Part shown: piece by piece, positions 1 to 6,209 of the stretch
Numbering within the stretch: position 1 is the first letter of the stretch
How the letters are laid out: every line of letters begins with the position of its first letter
DNA from: Lutibacter sp.
Lineage (GTDB): Bacteria > Bacteroidota > Bacteroidia > Flavobacteriales > Flavobacteriaceae
Direction: 5' to 3'
Assembly (NCBI GenBank): GCA_030599055.1
Contig: JAUVOS010000001.1
Span: 1-30,757 of the forward strand
DNA: 30,757 nt
Notes under the pieces: generated by a model
What the model was told of the DNA's origin: nothing
The model's input: only the letters and a program-made list of their open reading frames with translations
Databases searched by the model: none
Made by a program: the position numbers and the translations under genes

Positions 1-173
1 TTATAATTGTCTCGTAAGTTCTTGGCTTCCATAGTACAACCGGGCGTACTTGCTTTTGGATAAAAAAAGAGGATTAATTTATTTCCATTAAAATCTGATA
101 GTTTAATGGTTTTTCCATTTTGATCTTTTGCGGTAAAGTTAGGAGCCTTTTCTCCTATTTTTAAATGTTTCAT
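1..173 (-). CDS. bcp: Thioredoxin-dependent peroxiredoxin, Bcp/PrxQ type (5' part only, cut by left edge)
   Basis: Only the first 57 codons lie in the window. The reading starts at ATG 173-171 and runs off the left edge. The visible protein starts MKHLKIGEKAPNF and contains the AhpC/TSA-family peroxidatic site FYPKASTPGCT (Cys about residue 49), followed by the EAKNLRDNY stretch typical of Bcp/PrxQ enzymes. Members of this family reduce hydrogen peroxide and organic hydroperoxides in the cytoplasm, using thioredoxin as electron donor. The rest of the gene, including any resolving cysteine, is outside the window. A TAGGTTTG box lies just upstream. Confidence 0.9.
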   Translation of the reverse strand, partial: MKHLKIGEKAPNFTAKDQNGKTIKLSDFNGNKLILFFYPKASTPGCTMEAKNLRDNY

Positions 174-195
174 GAATATATTTTTTTGCATTTTT

Positions 196-203
196 CAAAC
201 CTA
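196..203 (-). promoter_or_regulatory. Possible -7 box for the peroxiredoxin gene
   Basis: On the minus strand this reads TAGGTTTG, a full match to the Bacteroidota -7 consensus TAnnTTTG, 22 bases before the ATG. The nearest upstream TTTG (220-223) gives a 16-base spacer, shorter than usual, so the -33 half is not convincing. Confidence 0.4.
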
Positions 204-368
204 CATATATTTTTTCATTCAAACATTCTATCCTTCTATCATTTTATCATTGGTAGGTTCATCTATTTATGTAACAAATAGCTATTATTTCTGACAGATA
301 GTCGGAAGCTATTCTTTGCATGGTCTTTGCATTAGAAACTATATTATTATTAAACTCAAAAAAAATAA

Positions 369-875
369 ATGGATACTTTTTTACTTATAACAGGCTTTTT
401 ATTAACTATCATTGGAATAGTTGGATCTTTTATTCCCATTTTACCCGGACCTCCAACTGGTTGGGCAGGTTTACTCTTATTATATCTAACGAGTGTTATC
501 CCTATGGATTGGTGGGTATTGGGTATTACTTTAGGAATTGCAATAATTATCACGATACTAGATTATATCATTCCGGCTATTGGCACTAAAAAGTCCGGTG
601 GCTCGCGTTATGGCATGTGGGGCACGACTATTGGGCTTATTGTAGGCTTGTTATCGCCCGTGCCTTTTGGTTTTCTTATAGGTGCATTTTTAGGTGCATT
701 TATCGGTGAAATGGTATTCGATGGTAAAGATACAAGTAGGGCAATGAAGGCTGCTTTTGGTTCCTTTCTTGGATTTTTGACTTCAACATTTATAAAGTTG
801 ACGGTATCACTTATATTTTTAGGACTCTTTATTGCCAAAACATTGGAATATAAAGATGTTTTCTTTAGTTTATAA
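369..875 (+). CDS. DUF456 family integral membrane protein
   Basis: A 168-residue, very hydrophobic protein. It has an N-terminal membrane segment (about residues 3-23), a conserved-looking loop FIPILPGPPTGWAG, and several further segments, including Gly-rich helices around residues 85-115 with GFLIGAFLGAFIGE. This pattern and length match the DUF456 family (YqgC-like), whose function is not established. Glycine-zipper-like spacing in helix pairs is visible. It stands alone: the neighbour on the left is divergent and the next gene is 302 bases away, so it is probably monocistronic. The start at 369 is the first Met before the first membrane segment; a longer overlapping frame starting at 320 has no family character. 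Confidence 0.85.
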   Translation: MDTFLLITGFLLTIIGIVGSFIPILPGPPTGWAGLLLLYLTSVIPMDWWVLGITLGIAIIITILDYIIPAIGTKKSGGSRYGMWGTTIGLIVGLLSPVPFGFLIGAFLGAFIGEMVFDGKDTSRAMKAAFGSFLGFLTSTFIKLTVSLIFLGLFIAKTLEYKDVFFSL

Positions 876-1177
876 TTATTGTTGTCTGATAAAGAGAAAT
901 GAGTATTGAGTATTGAGATGTCAATGCCTACTTAACCAATAGATAATCTGCTATTTACATAAAATTCTTTTTCGTATGATAGCAAGATTTAGAGAATTTT
1001 TTGTGAAAATTGATTAGCATGGTGTCAAGTTTGTTAGAGCTTTCACTCCCTTTAATTATGGAACAAAATGCGTTTTTATACCGTTTTACTCAGACACTAC
1101 TAATTTATAATAAAATATTCCTTTAAACCAAATGCGATTGTAGGAGTCTAAAAGCTATAATTTAAAAAACTTTCAAA
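876..1177. other. Gene-free interval with a short heptamer repeat
   Basis: 302 bases with no credible gene on either strand. At 900-917 the unit GAGTATT occurs 2.4 times in tandem (7-bp period). I see no terminator hairpin after the DUF456 gene and no full-consensus promoter for the gene at 1178. Confidence 0.6.
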
Positions 1178-1621
1178 ATGAAATCAATTATCTATATTAC
1201 CATTTTATTATTTAGTATAAATATGCTAGCTCAAAGGCCTAATATGAGACGAGCTGACCAAAAGATCAATCCTGAGCAACAAGCAGAATTACAAAGCAAG
1301 AGGTTGGCATTAGCATTAGATTTAAGTCAAAAGCAAATTAATGAGGTCAAAGTACTTCAATTACAAAGAGCTAAGGAACGTAATGCAAATAGAGAATTAA
1401 GAGATTCCCGTAGAAGTAGCGGCGTAAGACCCTCTCAAGAAGAACTATCTGTAATAAGAAACAAGCAACTTGATGCACAAATAGAACATCAAAATAAAAT
1501 GAAAAAAATTCTTTCTAAAGAACAATATGACACTTGGAAAGAACTTAAAAGGAATACGAGACAAAATAGATCTTTCAATAAAAATGCACCTCAAAAACGG
1601 AGAAGATCTTTTCGGAACTAA
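1178..1621 (+). CDS. Small basic exported protein, Spy/CpxP-like layout
   Basis: A 147-residue protein with a clear signal peptide (MKSIIYITILLFSINMLAQ, cleavage probably near residue 19). The mature part is almost entirely charged, Arg/Lys/Gln rich and predicted helical. It contains LSQKQINEVKVLQLQ (about residues 49-63) and ILSKEQYDTWKEL (about residues 111-123). Two such Leu-Ser/Thr-x-x-Gln type helices are what Spy/CpxP-like periplasmic chaperone and stress-sensor proteins of Bacteroidota show, so a periplasmic helical-hairpin role is plausible, but this is resemblance only. The C-terminus is very basic (QKRRRSFRN). It is followed by a strong bidirectional terminator. Confidence 0.75.
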   Translation: MKSIIYITILLFSINMLAQRPNMRRADQKINPEQQAELQSKRLALALDLSQKQINEVKVLQLQRAKERNANRELRDSRRSSGVRPSQEELSVIRNKQLDAQIEHQNKMKKILSKEQYDTWKELKRNTRQNRSFNKNAPQKRRRSFRN

Positions 1622-1646
1622 AATCTATTCGATTTATTTGAAACAC

Positions 1647-1672
1647 AAAAGCTATCTAAAAAGATAGCTTTT
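1647..1672. terminator. Bidirectional intrinsic terminator
   Basis: A perfect 11-bp stem, AAAAGCTATCT paired with AGATAGCTTTT, with an AAAA loop. It lies between the stop of the plus-strand gene (1621) and the stop of the minus-strand LysM gene (1674), so it can serve both converging genes. Confidence 0.85.
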
Positions 1673-1673
1673 G

Positions 1674-3095
1674 TTATTTGATAAGTAAAACTTGACCAAC
1701 ACTAATTGTGTTACCTTCTAAGTTATTTAGTAGCCTAAGTTCAGCTATTGTTATGCCATATTTCTTAGATATATAATACAAAGTTTCACCTCTTGAAACT
1801 ATATGAGTATTCTGATTTGCAATGGTTTTATACTCCTTATTTGGGTTTTGAATTAATAATCTTTGTCCTATTTTAATTTCATCTTTTCTGATTCTATTCC
1901 AACGACGAAATTCAGGTATGGCTAAATCATATTTATATGCTATTTGATAGAGCGTTTCTCCCTTTTGAACTATATGATAGTCTGGTTTATTACTGGGTTG
2001 CTCTTTTTGAACCAATTGCTTTATCGTATCTTTTTTTACAGGTGGAGGAATCGTATCTCTATCTACTTCAGGGATTGATTGCTCAACTTTATGAACAACT
2101 GCATTAACTTGTTTAACTGAATTATCAACTGATTTAACTTGATTCGTTTGATCATCAATTGCACTAACATGTTTAACCGAATTGTCAATGGCTAAAACTT
2201 TGTTTACCGAATTATCAACGATTTTAACTTGATTTGTTTGGTCATCAACAGCTTTTAAATAGAGTTTTTGTCCAGGATAGATAGTATTGGAATCCAAATT
2301 ATTTATACTTTTTAATTCTTTCAATTCTATTCTAAACTTTCTTGAAATACCATATAGGCCATCTCCTTTTTTAACAACATAAATAAGGGGATTTGTAGTG
2401 CTAGAAACAATTGTAGGATTTGGAATTGTACGAACAATAGCTTTTGACTTTGTTTTCCCTAAAACAATTTCATCATACTTATACAATTCATATTTTTCAA
2501 TAATCGAAATTAATTTTTGAGGATACCGTTTATCCGTAGCGTAGCCCGCTTTTTGCAAACCTTTTGCCCATGCCTTGTAGTCGCTTTTGCCTAGTTTAAA
2601 CAAACTGCTATATCGTTTTCTTCCCACCAAAAAACGAGAATGGTCATTGTAAGAATTTGTGGCATATTCATAAACTCTAAAACATTCTCCTTTTTTATCA
2701 TCATCATAATACGTTCTAGCGCCTTTCCAACCTTTATGGCATTTAATCCCAAAATGATTATTGGATACTCTGGTTAAATCGCTATTTCCACTGCGTGATT
2801 CCAAAATACCTTGCGCGAGTGTAATACTTGCCGGTATATGATGAATTCTCATTTGGTTTACTGCAATATCCGAAAATTGATCAATATAATCTATTGTCGA
2901 TATGTCCTTTTTATTGGACGATGAAACTACCGCTACAGTTTTTGTATTTCTCGTTCTTTTTTCAGGAATTGATTTGGCAACAGGTTTTGTTGTTTCAGAA
3001 GGAATTTTTGCGCTTTTGCTACTTTTCTTAGCACCACAGCTTGAAAAAAGAAAACTTAATGCCAATCCTATTAATAATATTCTAATACCAGTCAT
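1674..3095 (-). CDS. LysM-containing glucosaminidase lipoprotein (peptidoglycan hydrolase)
   Basis: 473 residues. The N-terminus is a lipoprotein signal with lipobox LFSSC (Cys20), so the protein should sit on a membrane facing the periplasm. Residues about 68-207 form a glucosaminidase (FlgJ/GH73-like) domain with the catalytic-type motif AQGILESRSG (Glu99) and SNNHFGIKC. Three LysM domains follow at about 238-281, 373-416 and 430-473, each with the xVxxGxxLYxI start. This architecture is common in Bacteroidota and cleaves N-acetylglucosaminyl bonds in peptidoglycan. Between LysM1 and LysM2, residues 284-333 are five tandem 10-residue units (DNSVxxVxxI type). The gene overlaps the end of the upstream PLP-enzyme gene by 14 bases, indicating co-transcription and translational coupling. 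Confidence 0.9.
   Translation of the reverse strand: MTGIRILLIGLALSFLFSSCGAKKSSKSAKIPSETTKPVAKSIPEKRTRNTKTVAVVSSSNKKDISTIDYIDQFSDIAVNQMRIHHIPASITLAQGILESRSGNSDLTRVSNNHFGIKCHKGWKGARTYYDDDKKGECFRVYEYATNSYNDHSRFLVGRKRYSSLFKLGKSDYKAWAKGLQKAGYATDKRYPQKLISIIEKYELYKYDEIVLGKTKSKAIVRTIPNPTIVSSTTNPLIYVVKKGDGLYGISRKFRIELKELKSINNLDSNTIYPGQKLYLKAVDDQTNQVKIVDNSVNKVLAIDNSVKHVSAIDDQTNQVKSVDNSVKQVNAVVHKVEQSIPEVDRDTIPPPVKKDTIKQLVQKEQPSNKPDYHIVQKGETLYQIAYKYDLAIPEFRRWNRIRKDEIKIGQRLLIQNPNKEYKTIANQNTHIVSRGETLYYISKKYGITIAELRLLNNLEGNTISVGQVLLIK
2097..2246 (-). repeat. In-frame minisatellite, five 30-bp units
   Basis: Within the LysM gene, codons 284-333 encode five consecutive 10-residue units: DDQTNQVKIV, DNSVNKVLAI, DNSVKHVSAI, DDQTNQVKSV, DNSVKQVNAV. 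Units 1 and 4 are one subtype; units 2, 3 and 5 are another. The repeat lies in the linker between LysM1 and LysM2, where length change would be tolerated. Confidence 0.85.
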
Positions 3096-4032
3096 GATTT
3101 ATAATTATAGTGGGTAAATTTTTATTCTTTAATCTTTGATTCATTCCATCGATGCCTTGTAGCCCGCCGCTATGAATCGCTACTATTTTTATTCCGTTCT
3201 TAAAAAAACCTTTCTTTACAAGATCAACTATTCCAAATAGCATTTTTCCGGTATAAATAGGGTCTAATTGTACATTTGTTTGTTTTTTAAAATCATTAAT
3301 AAAGTGAACCAACTCTTTATTTATTTTGGCAAAACCTCCAAAATTATAATCTCTTTGCAATTGCCAATTGTCTTTGTTAAGAACGTATTTATTGATTTCT
3401 TTGTGTAAGAAATTCTCTTTTAAGGCAGGAAAACCCAGTACTTTTTGATGTGATTTCGCCGAATTAATTATTCCTGAAATAGTGCCTCCCGTACCAATTG
3501 CACAGCAAATATAATCAAATTTTGAATCTTCAGCATTTAGTATTTCTTCACATCCTTTTACCGCTAGTTCATTTGTACCACCTTCGGGAACTAAGTAAAA
3601 GGCTCTAAACTCACTTTGCAGCTGTTCAATAAAGGATGTTGTATGCTTTAATCTATACGATTCTCTGTCTATAAATTTCAACAGCATTCCCTGTTTGTGA
3701 GCAAAAGCTAAAGTAGGATTAATTCTTAAGGTAGCAGCCAAATCCTTTCCTAATTCATCGCCGCGAATAATACCTATTGTTTTAAAACCAAACTCTTTTC
3801 CGGCTGCTGCAGTTGCTGCAATATGATTAGAAAAAGCCCCTCCGAATGTCAAAAGTGTCTCAAAATTTTGCTCTTTTGCACTTTCCAAATTATAGCGAAG
3901 CTTTCGATACTTATTACCTGAGATTTGTGGATGTAACAAATCCTCTCTTTTTATCCACAGCTCAATTGGCCTAAAGCCTTTTGGAGTATAAATGACTTTT
4001 TTATTTTTAATTTTTTTTAATGGTAGAAGCAT
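3082..4032 (-). CDS. PLP-dependent ACC deaminase/D-cysteine desulfhydrase family enzyme
   Basis: 316 residues of the tryptophan-synthase-beta (fold II) PLP superfamily. The PLP lysine is expected at Lys41 in SGNKYRKLRYNL. Residues 63-70, FGGAFSNH, are the family loop that contacts the substrate carboxylate, and IGTGGTISGI is the phosphate-binding loop. The family includes 1-aminocyclopropane-1-carboxylate deaminase and D-cysteine desulfhydrase; the sequence alone does not decide the substrate, and desulfhydrase is the more usual activity for bacterial homologues of this length. It is the first gene of a two-gene unit with the LysM hydrolase. A full promoter lies so close upstream that the transcript may start at the ATG itself. 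Confidence 0.85.
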   Translation of the reverse strand: MLLPLKKIKNKKVIYTPKGFRPIELWIKREDLLHPQISGNKYRKLRYNLESAKEQNFETLLTFGGAFSNHIAATAAAGKEFGFKTIGIIRGDELGKDLAATLRINPTLAFAHKQGMLLKFIDRESYRLKHTTSFIEQLQSEFRAFYLVPEGGTNELAVKGCEEILNAEDSKFDYICCAIGTGGTISGIINSAKSHQKVLGFPALKENFLHKEINKYVLNKDNWQLQRDYNFGGFAKINKELVHFINDFKKQTNVQLDPIYTGKMLFGIVDLVKKGFFKNGIKIVAIHSGGLQGIDGMNQRLKNKNLPTIIINHDWY

Positions 4033-4036
4033 AGAG

Positions 4037-4067
4037 CAAAGGTAGAAAATTAAGAATAAATCACAAA
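4037..4067 (-). promoter_or_regulatory. Bacteroidota-type promoter of the PLP enzyme-LysM unit
   Basis: Read on the minus strand: TTTG (4067-4064), 19-base spacer, TACCTTTG (4044-4037), a full match to TTTG/TAnnTTTG. Only four bases (CTCT) separate the -7 box from the ATG at 4032, so transcription should begin at or next to the start codon. Confidence 0.7.
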
Positions 4068-4255
4068 AATAAATAAGCGAAATACAAGTTTAAGTCATAC
4101 AAATATTGGAGTTTATACTTTTGATTGTATAACACGTTTTGCGATACTTCAAAAGATTCCGAAATAAATTTGAAATGATTTGTTACAGTTCAACTTTTAA
4201 TGCCCTTCTTTGGCTAGGCTCTGGATATAACTTCTCGCCCCTTGACCTATATCCA

Positions 4256-4287
4256 TAAAAAAACAGAGTTGATTTCTCTAACTCTGT
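4256..4287 (-). terminator. Intrinsic terminator of tRNA-Lys
   Basis: On the minus strand an 8-bp stem (ACAGAGTT/AACTCTGT, arms at 4280-4287 and 4263-4270) with a 9-base loop is followed by a run of seven T (complement of 4256-4262). It begins 12 bases after the 3' end of tRNA-Lys. Confidence 0.8.
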
Positions 4288-4298
4288 CTTTCGTTTTG

Positions 4299-4371
4299 TG
4301 ACCTGGCTGGGGCTCGAACCCAGGACCACCTCCTTAAAAGGGAGGTGCTCTACCAACTGAGCTACCAGGTC
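4299..4371 (-). tRNA. trnK: tRNA-Lys (anticodon TTT)
   Basis: A 73-base cloverleaf can be folded by eye. The acceptor stem is GACCTGG/CCAGGTC with discriminator A, the D arm GCTC-AGTTGGTA-GAGC, the anticodon stem CCTCC/GGAGG with loop CTTTTAA, and the T arm CTGGG-TTCGAGC-CCCAG. The anticodon in the loop is TTT, giving lysine (AAA/AAG). The 3' CCA is not encoded. It has its own promoter (4399-4429) and terminator (4256-4287). Confidence 0.97.
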
Positions 4372-4398
4372 TTCTTTTTCTTAGTGTTTAAGCGGGTG

Positions 4399-4429
4399 CA
4401 AATATAATAGGATATTTAATAATATCAAA
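4399..4429 (-). promoter_or_regulatory. Promoter of tRNA-Lys
   Basis: On the minus strand: TTTG (4429-4426), 19-base spacer, TATATTTG (4406-4399). This is a full match to the Bacteroidota primary-sigma consensus, 28 bases before the mature tRNA 5' end. It lies between the MlaF-type gene and the tRNA. Confidence 0.75.
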
Positions 4430-4448
4430 CAAAGATTTCATATTTTTT

Positions 4449-5213
4449 TTATTCTCCTTTTAAAAGTGCATCTCTAACTTTTTTATATAAGTTAGAAGAA
4501 TACACAAAATCCACAATAGCCTTGTTATCAGTTCTAAACACATCGTCTTTAGTTCCTTCCCATTCTTTGCAACCATCTTTTAAAAAGATAATTTTATCAC
4601 CAATTTCCATTACAGAATTCATATCATGCGAATTAATAACGGTAGTCATATTATATTCTTGCGTAATTTCTCTAATTAAATTATCGATTACTATCGCGGT
4701 TTGTGGATCTAATCCTGAATTGGGTTCATCACAAAATAAATACTTTGGATTCATAACAATGGCTCGAGCTATGGATACTCTCTTTTTCATTCCACCAGAT
4801 AATTCAGATGGAAATTTAGAATTTGAATTATGCAAATTAACTCTATCTAAAACAAAGTTCACCCGCTTAAGCATTTCTTGTTTTGTGTCGTTTGTAAACA
4901 TTTTTAAGGGAAACATAATGTTTTCTTCTACTGTCATGGAATCATACAGCGCTCCACCTTGAAAAACCATTCCAATTTCTTTTCGTATTTGTCTTTTTTC
5001 TTTTTCTTTTAACCCATTAAAAATACGACCGTCGAAATCAATAACTCCTTCTTCCGGAACATGTAGTCCCAACATACATTTGAGTAAAACTGTTTTCCCG
5101 GATCCACTTTGTCCAATAATCAAACTTGTTTGACCTTTTTCAAAAGTAGCCGAGATTCCTTTAAGAATATGCGCTTCTCCAAACGATTTATGTAAATTTT
5201 TTACTGCTAACAT
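4449..5213 (-). CDS. mlaF: MlaF-type ABC transporter ATP-binding protein
   Basis: 254 residues with a complete ABC ATPase motif set: Walker A GQSGSGKT (34-41), Q-loop region FQGGALYDSMTV (84-95), signature LSGG (138-141), Walker B YLFCDEPNSGLD (Asp162, Glu163) and the switch His in NSHDMNS. The FQGGALYDSM stretch is characteristic of MlaF, the ATPase of MCE-type phospholipid transporters that move lipids between the inner and outer membranes. The ATG follows the TAG stop of the permease gene with no gap, so the two are translationally coupled. No MCE (MlaD-like) substrate-binding gene is adjacent. Confidence 0.85.
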   Translation of the reverse strand: MLAVKNLHKSFGEAHILKGISATFEKGQTSLIIGQSGSGKTVLLKCMLGLHVPEEGVIDFDGRIFNGLKEKEKRQIRKEIGMVFQGGALYDSMTVEENIMFPLKMFTNDTKQEMLKRVNFVLDRVNLHNSNSKFPSELSGGMKKRVSIARAIVMNPKYLFCDEPNSGLDPQTAIVIDNLIREITQEYNMTTVINSHDMNSVMEIGDKIIFLKDGCKEWEGTKDDVFRTDNKAIVDFVYSSNLYKKVRDALLKGE

Positions 5214-5954
5214 CTATCCTAAAAGCATTTGTGTTAAAAAATAATTTAACAAAATAATTGTCACACTTGTCCAAACTACAGCCTTGGTGCTTGCTCTACC
5301 AACTTCAAGCGCTCCACCACTTACTTTATGTCCGTGATACGAAGCAACCGTTACGATAACAAATGCAAAAACCAAGGTTTTTATAATTGCATATTTTACA
5401 AAATAGGGATTAAACTCCAACTGAATTCCCATAATATAATCTTCTGTATAAAATAAATCGGTTAAAACACCGGCTACCCATCCTCCAAAGATTCCTAAAA
5501 ACATAGCTAAAATAACCAAAATCGGATAAAACAATAAGACGGCAATTACCTTGGGTAACACTAAATAGTTTATAGAATTGATACCCATTATTTCTAAAGC
5601 ATCTATCTGCTCTGTTACACGCATTGTACCGATACTTGAAGTGATATATGAGCCTACTTTACCTGCTAAAATAATGGACATAAAAGTAGGAGCAAACTCT
5701 AAAATCATGGAACGTTTTGTAGCAAAACCAATTAAATACTTTGGGATAAAAGGACTATCGACATTTAAAGCGGTTTGAATGGCAACAACTCCTCCTACAA
5801 AAAAACCAATAAAAACAACGATTCCTAATGATTTTAAACCTAAATCATCAATTTCACGAAACAATAGCTCCCAAAAAACTTTCCATTTTTGAGGTTTTCT
5901 AAATACTTCTTTTAGCATTAAGAAATAAGCGCCGATATGTTCAAAATTGGTCAT
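5214..5954 (-). CDS. mlaE: MlaE-type ABC transporter permease
   Basis: 246 residues, five or so membrane segments. The family core is clear: GVVAIQTALN, a helix ending in LAGKVGSYITSSIGTM (about 115-130), then VTEQIDALEIMGINSINYLVLPK, the coupling helix region typical of MlaE/YrbE permeases. With the directly adjacent ATPase it would form the inner-membrane part of an MCE lipid transporter. A TAATTTTG box (5972-5979, minus strand) lies 17 bases upstream of the ATG and is the likely -7 element of the two-gene unit. Confidence 0.88.
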   Translation of the reverse strand: MTNFEHIGAYFLMLKEVFRKPQKWKVFWELLFREIDDLGLKSLGIVVFIGFFVGGVVAIQTALNVDSPFIPKYLIGFATKRSMILEFAPTFMSIILAGKVGSYITSSIGTMRVTEQIDALEIMGINSINYLVLPKVIAVLLFYPILVILAMFLGIFGGWVAGVLTDLFYTEDYIMGIQLEFNPYFVKYAIIKTLVFAFVIVTVASYHGHKVSGGALEVGRASTKAVVWTSVTIILLNYFLTQMLLG

Positions 5955-5971
5955 AATATTTTGCTAAAGTA

Positions 5972-5979
5972 CAAAATTA
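5972..5979 (-). promoter_or_regulatory. Probable -7 box of the mlaE-mlaF unit
   Basis: Minus strand reads TAATTTTG, matching TAnnTTTG, 17 bases before the ATG. I find no matching TTTG at the expected -33 distance. Confidence 0.4.
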
Positions 5980-6059
5980 CAATACAACATACTGAAAGGA
6001 ATAGAGGCTTTTAACCAATTATGTAACTAATCACCCATAAGGGTTTTTAAAAATATATC

Positions 6060-6186
6060 TCACGCAAAGCCCGCAAAGAAATTAGATTGATTTTTAATTC
6101 GCCAAGAACGCAAAGTTTTATGAATGCGAAGCATTCATTTCTTTGTTAACTTTACATAATATATTAGTTTTAAAAGCTTTGCGTGA
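6060..6186. repeat. 127-bp MITE-like element with 11-bp terminal inverted repeats
   Basis: TCACGCAAAGC at 6060-6070 is the exact inverted complement of GCTTTGCGTGA at 6176-6186. Inside are two more direct copies of the core CGCAAAG (6072-6078 and 6109-6115) and an 8-bp hairpin ATGAATGC-GAA-GCATTCAT (6120-6138). No transposase or coding frame is present and I see no clear target-site duplication. It fills most of the gap between the ABC-F gene and the mlaE promoter. Confidence 0.6.
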
Positions 6187-6209
6187 AAAAACAGAAAGTG
6201 GCTGAACAA

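Noticed and set aside
4033..4255. Possible small RNA or fragment between the PLP enzyme promoter and the tRNA terminator
   Set aside because: No hairpin-T-run ending, no full promoter pointing into it and no open frame of note.
4299..4371. tRNA-Lys as an attachment site for an integrated element
   Set aside because: No integrase, no duplicated 3' tRNA end nearby and ordinary core genes on both sides.
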